Origin: Tanypteryx hageni
Lineage: Eukaryota > Arthropoda > Insecta > Odonata > Petaluridae
NCBI GenBank assembly: GCA_028673005.1
Contig: CM054116.1
Location: forward strand, 26,761,840-26,825,839
Direction: 5' to 3'
Length of the DNA: 64,000 nucleotides
Part shown: positions 1 through 10,995 of the stretch, piece after piece
Position numbering within the stretch: position 1 is the first letter of the stretch
Layout: each line of letters opens with the position of its first letter
The notes under the pieces: generated by a model
What the model saw: only the letters and a program-made list of their open reading frames with translations
Told to the model about the DNA's origin: nothing
Database searches by the model: none
Translations under genes and position numbers: made by a program

Positions 1-8
1 CAGATAGG

Positions 9-310
9 ATGAAAAACGATGAAGTGCTACGAAGAGTAGGAGAGAAGCGAATGATTATACAGACTATTAGAAAGAGGAAGGCAACCTGGGTTGGGCATTA
101 CCTGAGGAGAGAGAGTATGATTAAAGATGTGTTAGAAGGAAAACTAAATGGAAAAAGGGAAAGAGGTAGGAAAAGGTTTCAGCTGATAGACAATTTGGAA
201 GGGAAAGAGTTATCAAGATATGAAGAGGACAATGGAAAATAGTAGTATATGGAGAACCAGATTTAACCATGAATAATCACAGACCTGTCTACGGACAGAC
301 TACCTATGAT
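9..310 (+). mobile_element. LINE 3' end (RT C-terminal tail plus TGA-rich tail)
   Basis: The frame from 9 to 242 reads a basic peptide with the signature W-V-G-H-Y-L-R-R followed by a run of K/R/G residues (GKRERGRKRF). This is the usual C-terminal end of ORF2 in RTE-like non-LTR retrotransposons, where a W-x-GH-x-x-R motif is followed by a basic R-G-R stretch. It is followed at about 305-325 by a short TGATGA microsatellite, which often ends such elements. The reverse transcriptase itself would lie left of the window, so the copy is truncated by the window edge and may be 5' truncated. It lies in an intron of IAP-A. Confidence 0.65.
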
Positions 311-1382
311 GATGATGATGATATAGAGGTATTTTGGCAAGAGCCATTCCCTTACAGATGTAAAATTGAAAGCATAGTATGTGGGCTGTTTTGGGCATTT
401 GAACTGATCTGAGCAGCCAAAATCCCAGTTGGGTTCGGGTAGTTAGTCATGGACGGGTTAAACTCATCTATCTATACTAATCAAGCAGAAAGTTTGTATG
501 TCTGACTATTAAAGTCTAGAGCATTTCTGCTGTACCTATAATGTTGAAATTTTGCTTTTGGATACCTTTCCAAAATTCCTTGAAAGGAAACTTCCAAATA
601 CTCCATATTTATTAGTTTAATTAGGACAAATTTTTTTTAATAGTTCAGTATTTCAATGCTGTATGGCACTGATGAAAGTTTGTGTAGAAATTTCAAGAAA
701 TTAAGTGTATTGTTGTTCATTCTTTATGAATAATCATTTTAGGTATTGAGAAAAATGGTTTAATATATAAATTATTAAAAACATATGGTTGTGAATTTGT
801 TGATATGGCATTTATACATCTGACTTTAACCTAGATTGAAAGTTACTGTTAAACATTATGGGGTTATTTTTAAAAGGGAGATTTTTCCCTGATAACAGTT
901 GGCACAAGAGAGAATCAATTATTATCGACATCTAGGAGTTCTGCTGTGCTCAAGGTATTCAACTTCTTGAGAACTGTGTGGAACTACATTAGTAGAACAA
1001 CATTATACTCCTGGTTAGGTCTGGAAACCCATTTCAGGAGGTGGGAGTTGCAAACTTAGCTCAACATTCTCACCTGCTGTCTTGCTTAGTTTTCATCAGG
1101 AATCACACAAACACACACACACACCTGATTATTTGCTGTAAATTCTTCGGAGGACCACATCATAGATCAGCCGTGGCATACTATCTACGAAGACAATTCA
1201 TGAGGTGTACTATGACATTCTTTCCGATACCACTTTTGGTCATGATATTTTCTCTATTCTCATGTAGATTTCAGTCAAGTAGAGCTGTTAATTATTTATC
1301 GTTGGTAGCTCAATAACTTTGGCTCAGATTATTAAAATAAAGTACTCCTTTAGCCAAACAAATAGAGGGTTACAACACCCAA

Positions 1383-1413
1383 TGCATTTCGCCCACAAGG
1401 TGGGCATCTTCAG
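1383..1413 (-). other. Hammerhead-like core motif
   Basis: On the minus strand the order is CTGAAGA (1413-1407), one unpaired base, a 6-bp stem GCCCAC/GTGGGC (1405-1400 with 1396-1391, 3-nt loop), then GAAA (1390-1387), then TGCATT. CUGANGA, stem II and GAAA are the conserved parts of a hammerhead core. The single base between CTGAAGA and stem II is not textbook. Two more copies of the arrangement occur in this window. Confidence 0.35.
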
Positions 1414-1436
1414 GGGCAAAACCTGTCTCAACAGTG

Positions 1437-1467
1437 ACTGGGAGTCGACAGCCAGTCGACTCCCAGT
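1437..1467. repeat. Perfect 13-bp inverted repeat, 5-bp loop
   Basis: ACTGGGAGTCGAC at 1437-1449 is the exact reverse complement of 1455-1467, with AGCCA between. It lies 24 bp from the hammerhead-like motif and about 200 bp upstream of the IAP-A terminal exon. Its origin is unknown; it may belong to the same inserted sequence. Confidence 0.8.
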
Positions 1468-1674
1468 TCAAAACCATGGAAGATTATAAGAACTGGCCAA
1501 TGGGACTTTACAAGATATTAATTATAATTACTACTCTGCTAGTTTTAAAAAATGCCATTTATCTGTTCTTCTATACAAGTACCAATGGCAATAATATAAA
1601 TTCTCAGCAAAACTGCAGAAATTTTGTATCATTCAGTTTTTTTAAATCTTCCTTTCATATTTTTTTCTTTTTAG

Positions 1675-2248
1675 GGGACTTAGCAGACCTCTTGATGAAC
1701 CTACCGAAGTTGTATCAAGAAACGAAACTGGAAATGTAATAATCTCAGAAAATGAACCTCTTGGATCAGAGTTAGGCAGTGAACAAGAAACAAATTCTAT
1801 GGATGCTACGGTAACCAGAGTTGGTAATGGGGTGGAAAGTGGATCAAATTCCATAAATTCATCCGGGAATCTTGCCAGCCAAATTTATAGTGAAGTAGAA
1901 GGAGCAGAAGGTATTGTGACCTGTGGTAACGAGCTTAGGATTAGTAGTGATGAGACAAAATTAGGAAGTGAAGATAATTGTGCTGGAATAACCATTTTCG
2001 AAGGTTCTGATGAAAAAGATGAGAAATTATTGTCACCTACCTCAGCATCTTCTCTCGCAGCTCTAGAAGAAGAAAATCGTAGATATCGTGAATCTCGTTT
2101 ATGCAAAGTTTGCCTAGATGAAGAGGTGGCTGTTGTGTTTCTTCCCTGTGGGCACCTTGTTTCGTGTGTCCACTGCGCTCCTAGTCTTAAAGACTGTCCA
2201 GTGTGTCGCAGACTCATTTTAGCTACTGTGCGTACCTATCTCTCTTAA
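1675..2248 (+). CDS. IAP: IAP-A, terminal exon: acidic linker and RING (partial)
   Basis: This is the last coding exon of an inhibitor-of-apoptosis E3 ubiquitin ligase. A pyrimidine-rich acceptor ends at 1673-1674. The exon opens with one base that completes a split codon (phase 2 intron) and stays open to the TAA at 2246-2248, giving about 190 residues. The first 140 or so are rich in S, N, E and G with no domain I recognise. The last 52 form a C3HC4 RING with the family-typical segments CKVC, FLPCGHLVSCVHCAP and CPVC and the terminal VRTYLS. In IAPs this RING recruits E2 enzymes to ubiquitinate caspases, antagonists and the IAP itself. The BIR exons must lie left of the window. It is a diverged paralogue of IAP-B. 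The ATG at 1799 is internal and is not the start. Confidence 0.9.
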
Positions 2249-3190
2249 AAGAATCTTCTCCCTTTGCCTTCTTTTCTAATTTGTTATCTTTCCAATCAAA
2301 AATTTTCCCTTAATGCTATATTTTTCCATTAATTTTTTCTAAGTTGGTCAATGAGCCTCATTTCTGGAATAAGATCTGGTTTGTTGCAGGGTTTTACATG
2401 ATGTGCAGTTTAGTACAGAATGTTTTGTTGTAAGACCCATACTTGAAAATGAAAATGTTTATTTTACTTTTTTAGTTTTTTGATTGACTCTTAAATGTAT
2501 TGGCTGTGAATTCATTTACTTTGTCAGACATGAAATGTAAAAATCTCATTATAAAGACTTATTCATTACTATAGATATATTTGTAAAAAAAACTTGATTT
2601 TCCTGTATATAATATAGACTTAATAGTTGTAATGATGCAGTGATTATTACTTTTAAAAGTTGCTTAGCTATTGTAATAATTTTTAATGAGAATAATCTGT
2701 ACATTGAGTTTAACTATAAATTCTGTGCTAACTTTTCAAATCTATATAGATAATTAAATGTTGCTATCTCCGAGGATAAAAATCTTGCTTTCTAGGCTTA
2801 TTTTAATGTCATTTTTGACTTATTCCTAATGTCTCTAAATCTGCCAAAAAATCATAACTGTAGTTTGAGAGGATGTTTATAGTAACTAGTAGCTGCATCA
2901 CTAAGCGTGATCCATTATTATTGTGTATTTTAGTTCTAAAACAGTGTGTCTAGCTTAATTGCAGCATGTCATGTTGTTGAACTTCTCCCACAGTTTATCA
3001 GAGAGCTATAAAGACCTAATCTAGGAATGAATATTGTAATATATTATTTATGAAATAACATTTTTTGTAATTGTAAATTATTACAAAAACAAATGTCTTT
3101 ATTGTTATCGATGTTAGAAGAGCCTTTGAAATGTATTTGAAATACGAGCAGAAATAAATCTCAAGAATAATTAATATGTGCCATGTATTA
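2249..3190 (+). other. Probable 3' UTR of IAP-A
   Basis: AT-rich non-coding sequence follows the stop codon. An AATAAA signal lies at 3153-3158, after which transcription probably ends near 3175-3190. I see no competing feature. Confidence 0.55.
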
Positions 3191-5465
3191 AATGATTTTT
3201 GCCTGATCTATTATACACCATTGTTGTTTTCATGTTAGAAGCCCTTCTATCTTCTTGTCACAAAAGAGTCTTTCTAAGATTAAATTAATTTCTCTTTTGA
3301 TAATGCTATCATGGTTGAATTATTCAAGAAAGAATTGAGCTTACTTTATCACTGATATCAAATTGATAAACTATGATTCTCTAATTTCCATAAAAAGTTT
3401 GGAAAAGCCAAGAGTGCACTTTAGCTACAAATCAGCAATCATCAATGCTGATTTGTAGCCAAAATGTATTCTCAAAGTTTTCGTGACTATTGGTGAAGTA
3501 TGGATGAATTGTTTGTACTCACAAAATGTCACTACTTTCAGAAGAATTTTATTTCTTCCTAGATTCTAGGACTCAATCTTGGACCATGATGCTAATTTAA
3601 TTAATGCAGATCAATATTAGGTATTCTCCCCATTTAATACAGCAGTTACCAATCTTTTGCTCCCATCTTAAACTGAACACCTAGCAACCCATACCTGAAC
3701 CCTCACTGCCATGGACACTCGCAGATAATTTTTTCAGGGTGGTGCAAAATGTATATGTAACCAATCAATAAACAGACATGATTTTTTATAAGTATAAAGT
3801 GCAATTTTTGTAAAATGTAAGGGGAGGCAAATGTCCATTCTTGTCCCACATGCGGGCACCCATGCTCACGATTCACACTTCAAATTGAGCGAAGATACAA
3901 TATAGACAGGCCGGAGAGAAAGCAGTCAATACACCCCTGCCAGCAGACACTGCTATTGTATCGCTGCTGCATCGCTAATTTGGTCTGTCTTTGTCATTAG
4001 TAATCTCATCAAAAAGAATCCGACTTATCAAAACTTGGACTATATTGTGAACTGAATTAAGCAAATGAAGAAAAACTAATTAATTTATCATTGTTTCTTG
4101 GTTGAGAGATGGTTAGCGTGTCTGGCTCCCAATGCAAGGGTAGCAGAGGTTCAAATCCTATAAAGGGTATGGTCGTATGTGCTTGTCATTAAATATAATA
4201 TAGCACATGTAATTGGGAAAACCTGTTTTCATTAAATAAATTATTTTTAATAACTTTTTATTAACTCCACTTCCTGATCTAGATGTTTTTGCCTCTCATT
4301 TCTCTCTTTTATGAAATTGTCTTCTCCGTATTCAAGTAAGTAATACTATGTGCTAACATTACTATTCGTTGTTACTGACTTATTCCTTGATTTTATGTAG
4401 TTGTTATTACATTTCACTGTAAAATGGCATTTTTTTAGCTGAATGTGAAATAATTGCTTAAATAAATAAATATATCTGGAAGAATGTCAAATAACTCAAA
4501 AACGGCTGAATTGTTTTTAACAATTCTTTCAGTTTTAAATAGAAAAGGGGCTTATGGGTACTCACTGTATAATACAATGGCCACAGTTCAATTCCAGAAC
4601 CGTTTAATTCCTCCATTTGAATATCCTGGAAATTGGTGCAGCATATAACTAATTTACACTTTAAAATTATTGAAAATAATCTTATAACCTTGAGACTTGA
4701 ACTAAAGAATGCCAAAAAGAATAAAAATTCATTTTCTCACCATTGATTTTTAAATACATTTTGACTTGATGCACAAATTTGTTTTGAGCACAAAAATTTT
4801 GTTTTCTTTGTGAAAATCTTTCATTGCTAAGAGAAATGCTATTGTTGCTGATTTTGCAAAATTACATGAATTGCATCGGTTTATATAGAAAACGAGAAAT
4901 ATTTTGTGACTTTACACCTATGACCATTGTTTGGTTTAACTGAACAAAGTATGGATATATGTATAACCAAAGTGCTTCAGCAGAACTAGAAAGACTTGGA
5001 GCTTCACCCAAGTTCAGTGTAAATAGTGTAACCTTAGATAATGTAAATAAAATTAAGTTAATGATTATAAAGGAATTATATTAAAGTTATTCATAAAAAT
5101 GCATTTTTATTTTATCACTTGTTATAAGAATCATTTTCTAAAATGCTTTCAGTGTGTTATACTTATTCATTTTGTATGTTACTTTCAAGTATTATTTTTG
5201 CCTACTGTGCACTCGACTCTTTGTCTTTTTATAATCATCAATAACATTCAGCATTGTGTCACCGTAGTGCATTTTAAAAAGATATGTATTAATGTGTTAT
5301 GTACATTTTTTATTGAAAATGCTTTTCTATAGTCATTATTAACTTTAATAATCAAAGTTATATTTCAATAAATAAGTAAATAACCATTCAATAAATTAGC
5401 AAAATTAAATACACATATTTATTAATATAACATTTCTAATAAAAATTTTGTAATTTTTAATCGTA
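3191..5465. other. Spacer between IAP-A and the hAT remnant
   Basis: AT-rich sequence with no gene I can support. It contains one tRNA-derived SINE (4101-4240), described separately. The sequence near 3640-3770 loosely resembles a hAT MITE end, but I could not pair it with a partner. Confidence 0.5.
4101..4240 (+). mobile_element. tRNA-derived SINE
   Basis: A split RNA polymerase III promoter is visible: an A-box-like segment in GGTTAGCGTGTCTGG (4111-4125) and a B box GGTTCAAATCC (4148-4158), spaced as in a tRNA. A short non-tRNA body follows, ending in an AT-rich tail. The cloverleaf is degenerate, so this is a SINE head and not a working tRNA gene. Confidence 0.5.
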
Positions 5466-6806
5466 GATGTCTGGCAAGAGCCACAAGAGAAAAAATTAAC
5501 TGGTAGTCAATATCATAAGAAAAAGTTGGAAAGAGAGAAGAAGTTATAATAATTAACAACACCCATCACTAATTTTCTTCATGTACCATCTACATCTTCA
5601 TTCGTAGATTTTTCAACAGAGACCCCAATTTCTGGCACTGACACTGATTCAAATTCAAGATCTGGAGACAACGATGTACCTCAACAAACGCCATTCATGA
5701 TTAGCGATTTGCCACTTCCCTCAGATGCGACTGAAGAAATTTGGTTAATTTTAGAGATCCTGGATGATGGCCTGCAAAAATAACTGATAAAATAAGAATG
5801 AACCTAATCGAAAAAGGACCTGTTCGAATTACAAACCATAAATTTCCTTATGATCATAATAACAAAGCATTTTCAAGTTCTTATTATCGTAAAATATAGC
5901 CTAATAATGAAAAATTCTGAGAGACTGGTTAATATATTCTGTAGTCAATAATTCTGTTTATTGTTTTTCTTGTATGCTTTTAATTGTAACAGTGCTTTAA
6001 GTTGTACTAATGGTTTCAATGACTGGATACATTTATCCAGAACTTTAAAAAGACATGAAAGATCTACAGGTCATAATTAAAGCTATAAGAAATGGGTCGA
6101 TTTAAAAAATAACATTCAAACATCAAATACTATTGATGCCATCAATGCAAGTGTAATTAAACTCGAGAAGAAAAGATGGGTTTCAGTTATTGAAAGGATT
6201 ATATATGTGATTATCTATTTAGCCGAACAAAATTAAGCATTAAGAGGCCATTCTAATAAATTATATGAAGAGGGCAACGGTAATTTCCTTAAATTAATTG
6301 AAACGTGTTTAATTGACAATGTAATGTCTGAGCATGTTAGACGAATTCAGAATAATGTAGATAATATGCCTCACTATCTTGGAAGTTCAATTCAGAACAA
6401 TATAATAGCTATCCTTGCAAAAAAGATAAAAAATACAATAGAAAATACTTTAAAACTTGGTAAATATTATTTGATAATACTAGATTGTACCCTGGATAAT
6501 AGTCATAAGGAACAAATGACTATAATTGTGCATTTCGTTAACCTAAATAACACAACAAAAAAAGAATTAAATGAACATTTTTGGGTTTTTTTAATGTTAC
6601 CAAAAGAACTGGGAATGGTTTAACTGGATTCATGATAAAATGGTTAGAAGATGTAAATATTAACATTCAAGATATGTGCGGCCAAGAGTACGATAACGGT
6701 GCAAATATGCAAGGCAAAAACAGTGGATTACAAAAACAAATACATATTAGATATTAATCCTCATGCCTTTTTCATACACTGTGCAGCACATAGCTTGAAT
6801 CTAAAA
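5466..6806 (+). pseudogene. hAT transposase (ZMYM1-like), N-terminal part
   Basis: This is the first part of a dead hAT-superfamily transposase. The frame opens with MSGKSHKRKK at 5466, as in the 'zinc finger MYM-type protein 1-like' hAT proteins. It continues through several stops and frameshifts, including the open block 6324-6623. Recognisable catalytic-core pieces are ILDCTLDNSHKEQMT near 6477 (first acidic residue region), YDNGANMQGKNSG near 6691 (second) and the CAAHSLNL box at about 6781-6804. The reading is cut just after that box by a LINE fragment and resumes at about 9839. Many stops show it is inactive. Confidence 0.8.
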
Positions 6807-8106
6807 AGGCTCCCTTTCCGACTCTAACAATTATCGACCAATATTGGTTTTATCAGTGTTTTCAAAATTATTTGAAAAAGTATTTCATAATCGCTGAGGT
6901 GACTATCTTACTTCATTTGGGTTACTATCTGATAACCAACATGGTTTTAGATGTGGTAAATCTACAAACACTGCTACTTTTGATCTTCTTAACAACATTC
7001 ATAAATCCATAAATGATAAGCTATATACACTACGTATTTTTTTGACCTAAGTAAAGCTTTTGACTGTCTTGATAACAATATTTTGAAGCATAAACTAAAT
7101 AATCTGGGAATTTCAGGGATAGCCCTAAATTGGATCTTGTCCTACCTAAGTGATAGATACCAAATAGTTAATTATTCTCACCAAATCCCTAATGGCAAAT
7201 TAACTTCTAAATCCAGCCCATTAAAAATAGAACTTGGTGTTCCACAGGGCTCAATTCTCGGGTCTCTACTTTTCATCCTATTCATAAATGACCTTCCCAA
7301 TCACCTTTCCAGAAGTAAAACTTTTTATATGCTGATGACACTTCTAGTTTAATAACTGCAGAAAATTTACCGGGCCTACTGGAATATGCTAACCTCACAA
7401 TAAAGGAAATGAATGAGTGGTGTGCCAGTAACAACCTAGCTGTAAACAGTAAAAAATGATGTGCCTTAAATTTCATGCTAATAAGTCTTCTATTTGTCAT
7501 GCTTCTCTTCATTTGAATGACACCAGTATAAATCACCCATCTTCCGGTAAGTTTCTTGGTCTCTATAATACTGAGAAGTTAGACTGGTCTGTACATATCA
7601 ATGCACTAGTACAAAAAGCTGCTATATGGATCTTCATGATCAGACAACTTGCTCCAATTGTTTCAACAAACACTCTAAGATCTTTATACTATGCCAAGGT
7701 GCACTCATACATTTCTTTTGCAGTCATGTTCTGGGGTAATTCGAGTTTAGCCAAGAAAGTTTTCTGTCCAGAAACAGACTGTAAAAGCTATATTCAGAGT
7801 ATCTATCCAAACGCATGGCAAGCCTCTATTCTCAACCCTTAACTTTCTTACTCTTCTTTCACTATATATTCTTACAGGTGCTGTTTTTGTTAAAAATAAT
7901 CCTGATAAATTTTCCACTAATGATAACTATCATAATTATCATACTCATGTCAAAAATAATATACATATCAATCAGTACTCATATTCTTTATGCTTCAACA
8001 GCCCATATCATTCTGCTGCAGTAATATACAACAAACTACCTAAGGAATTGAAAGAAATCTTCTCCCCAAATGTATTTTTTTTTAAATAAAATATTTCCTG
8101 TTAAAC
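6807..8106 (+). mobile_element. LINE (jockey/CR1-type) RT fragment nested in hAT
   Basis: A 5'-truncated non-LTR retrotransposon lies in plus orientation. It starts within the RT domain (NYRPI-like segment near 6830) and runs through DLSKAFDCLDNN, GVPQGSILG (about 7234) and YADDTS (about 7327, after a frameshift) to a C-terminal YNKLPKEL segment near 8028. The YADD box holds the polymerase aspartates. Several frameshifts and stops are present, for example before 7083 and after 7352. The element interrupts the hAT gene right after its AHSLNL box, so it is younger than the hAT copy. Confidence 0.85.
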
Positions 8107-8244
8107 AAGTGCTATTATAAAGGTTGGTGGCTTGATTAACTTATGGCTCGATTTACATTGGTGGGAAAACTACTTAAGCCATAAAAGTTTATTATAAACT
8201 TTTATGGTTGAAGGAGTTTTCCCACCGATGTAAGTGCTATTATA
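8107..8244. mobile_element. Small hairpin insertion with 13-bp target duplication
   Basis: A 13-bp direct repeat, AAGTGCTATTATA, occurs at 8107-8119 and 8232-8244. Between the copies is a 112-bp insert whose right two-thirds is an imperfect hairpin (arms about 8153-8190 and 8196-8233, few mismatches). The long target duplication fits a retroelement-type insertion better than a cut-and-paste MITE, most of which make 2-8 bp duplications. No ORF is present. Confidence 0.65.
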
Positions 8245-8339
8245 GTATTAATGAATACCTGGATGGGTGATTTTAAATATTTGCTGGTATTGTTTTTTTA
8301 TGAGGGGTAATTGTGTGATTCTTTGCCACCATATTATTA

Positions 8340-9760
8340 TTTCAATATACAATGCAATTGGGCGCCTGGCCCGGTGGCAAGGTTACAAAATTAACATATA
8401 AAAAAAAAACATATTTAAAACATATAAAAACATATTCAGAAGATTCAGTTTACAATTTTTCACATACCACATACAGTATTCTATTCATATATTTTTCCTG
8501 TTAGGAGCTTCGAGTTCAAGCTCCTTCGTTAATTAATTCATCTTACAATATTATTTAACAATAAATTAACTAAAAGTAATGAAAATCGTTCCCAGTGATA
8601 TTTTTTACTCTTGATTTAAAGGTTTTAACATTTCTAGGGAAGGGTACACAAATGGAAACATCACGTATCACCCAAAAGCTCGTCTTTAGAATTACCCATA
8701 ATTATTATGCATTTTAAATGGTATTTAACTTCGCTTTAAAGAGACCTACGCGGGAAGGGAATGGCTTGAAGACCTCTGCAGGTAATGCGTTCCAATGCTC
8801 AATCCCTCTATTAAGAAACGAGAATTTTCCCGTTTGTTTTTTGTGGAGGAGGCTCCATCTTGTGCTCATGATCCCAGCGTCCATGATAAGGTTTTTTAAT
8901 CCTATCACAAATATCTGCCCAAGCTGGCTTTTCCGTATATGCATTAAAAAGTCCCCCTAGCCTTGCTATGCTTCTTCTATGTTCTAGCGATTCCCACTCT
9001 AGTTTTTTTAACATTTCTGTTACGCTCTCGGTTCTTCTAAAATCTCCTAAGACATAGCGCGCTGCAGTTCTCTGCACCATCTCAAGCTGCTTTATCTGAC
9101 CCACTGAGTGAGGATCCCACACTATTGCAGCATATTCCAGAATAGGCCTAACTAACGATTTATAAGCCATTTCCTTTGTGGCGGCACTACTCTTTCCTAA
9201 GACCCTAATTATAAAATGCAGTGCTCCGTAAGCTTTGGCTACAACTCTGTCTATCTCCGGTCCCCACTGAAGGTCCTTCGTGAAAGTTACCCCTAGATAC
9301 TTACACTCATCGTCCTCCGTTAGGACGCTACCCTCTAAAACGTACTCCCAGTTAAATGCACTTCTTCCTCTACAGAAACGTATTAGTTTTGTTTTTTCTG
9401 CATTTATTTTCATTTTATTTACTTCTGCCCAACGTACAAGTTCATCTAAGTTATTTTGTAATGATCCGCAATCTTCAGTATTCTCGATTAATCTGTAAAT
9501 TAAACAGTCATCCGCAAATAACCTAACGTTACACCCCAAAGACTCAGTTAGGTCGTTTATGAATATCAAAAACAACAACGCTCCGAGGACACTTCCCTGA
9601 GGAACGCCCGAAGTGATATCCGCATCATTCGAAAGTTCACCGCCTACTCGAACCTTTTGCTTACGTTTTGATAAATAATTATGTACTGTATACTTTCTCC
9701 TTTTACTGTATACTTTAGTTTTATTTTTACTTATATTTTGTCTTTTTATGTATGTGCTGT
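8340..9760 (-). mobile_element. LINE RT fragment, opposite strand, nested in hAT
   Basis: On the minus strand an open frame of about 300 residues (roughly 9720 to 8811) encodes the palm and thumb of a non-LTR reverse transcriptase: SGVPQGSVLGALLFLIFIND (about 9620-9560), FADDCLIY (about 9500) with the catalytic DD pair, then the KYLGV and LEYAAIVWDP segments. A second frame (8944-8714) continues with FLNRGIEHWNALP, the usual LINE ORF2 end. The 3' end at about 8340 carries a stretch like that of the copy at 59.4-60.15 kb (a CTTGCCACC motif near the tail). The 5' part, including any endonuclease, is missing. It is better preserved than the plus-strand LINE beside it. Confidence 0.85.
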
Positions 9761-9838
9761 TTGTAATGCATTTTGACATATTCCATGCCAATTGTATTGG
9801 CCTCAACGGAATCAATAAATATTGGACTATTGAACTAT

Positions 9839-10995
9839 CTAGTTGTAAATGATGCCGCAAAAAGTTCCCTAGAAACTGGAAATATTTTTGCCATTGTACA
9901 AGAGATATACGTGTTTTTTTTCGGCGTCAACAGCACGATGGTAGATTCTAATGAAAGAATTGCCGACATTGACCCTTAAACCTCTTTGTGATACGAGATG
10001 GGAAAGTAGAGTGGAAGCAGTAAGAGTGCTGAGGTATAATTTATGCTGCATTTATGATGCATTATTTGTAATTTTTAATGATGAGTCAAAGGACAACAAC
10101 TCAAGAAATTTGGCAAGATCATTAATATTAAAAATAACATGATACCAATTTATTTGTTCTGTAATAATATGGTATGTTTTATCAAAAATTAACGTTGTAA
10201 GTAAACTGATGCAAGAGACTAACCAGGTTATAGCTAACGTTACAGAACTCTTGAATGATTTAACTATTTATTTAAGAGAGTCTAGAACTGATGAGGGTTT
10301 CAAAAAACTCTTAGATGAAGCCAAAATAGTAGCAGATGATATTGATTGTGAATCAAAATTTCCACCTTAAACTGTCATTCGATCACATAAAAATAAACAA
10401 CTATTCAACTATGAAAGTAAAGACACGATTATTAAAGATCCAGAAATGAGGTATAAAATAAATTTTTATTTCCATCTTTTAGATGTAGCGATAGGCAAAA
10501 TCGAAGAACGATTTGATTTGTTAAATAACCATAACAATGATTTTAATTTTTTAAATAATCTTCATACTTTGGCAAATGGAGACAAAGAAAAAAGGATGAA
10601 ATATTGTATGGATCTGCACAGTAAATTATTATATACAACCAATATTGAATCAGATATTGATGCTGTTGACCTATGTGACAAAATCGAACTTCTTTCTACA
10701 TATATCAAGCCTAACATGAACGCTTTTGATGTATTACAATTTATACACTCAAAAGATCTTGGTACATTGTTCCCTAATATCTCTATTGCAATTAGAGTAT
10801 ACATAACAATACCGGTCACTGTTGCAAGTGGAGAGAGATCCTTTTCAAAGCTAAAAATAATAGAACATTACTGTAGAACAACTATTAACTTTAAGTATGA
10901 TTAGTATAGAAAACAAAATTGCAAGAGACATGGATATTTCAGAAATAGTTGAAGATTTTGCAACGAGAAAAGGTAGAAAAGTTAATTTTATTTAA
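9839..10995 (+). pseudogene. hAT transposase, C-terminal part
   Basis: The hAT reading resumes with LVVNDAAKSS (9839-9868), which in intact relatives directly follows the AHSLNL box found at about 6800. Then come LKPLCDTRWESRVEA (about 9974-10018), a typical hAT segment, and a 152-codon open block (10446-10904). That block ends in the dimerisation region: LFPNISIAIRVYITIPVTVA, then SGERSFSKLK. Another frame carries on to a TAA at 10993-10995. Frameshifts and stops are frequent, so it is inactive. With the N-terminal part it outlines one element split by about 3 kb of later insertions. Confidence 0.85.

Larger units (their letters stand above)
311..1674 (+). other. Intron of upstream IAP gene (IAP-A), no coding exon seen
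   Basis: This stretch precedes the splice acceptor at 1673-1674. I see no BIR-like or linker exon in it. It holds a short CA microsatellite near 1107-1125, a hammerhead-like motif on the minus strand (1383-1413) and a short perfect inverted repeat (1437-1467). The longer open frames, such as 1041-1316 and 1434-1739, resemble nothing known and cross the acceptor region. Confidence 0.5.

Noticed and set aside
1434..1739. 101-codon open frame upstream of and overlapping the IAP-A exon
   Set aside because: It reads through the splice acceptor in a different frame from the RING; the exon frame from 1675 gives an intact IAP end.
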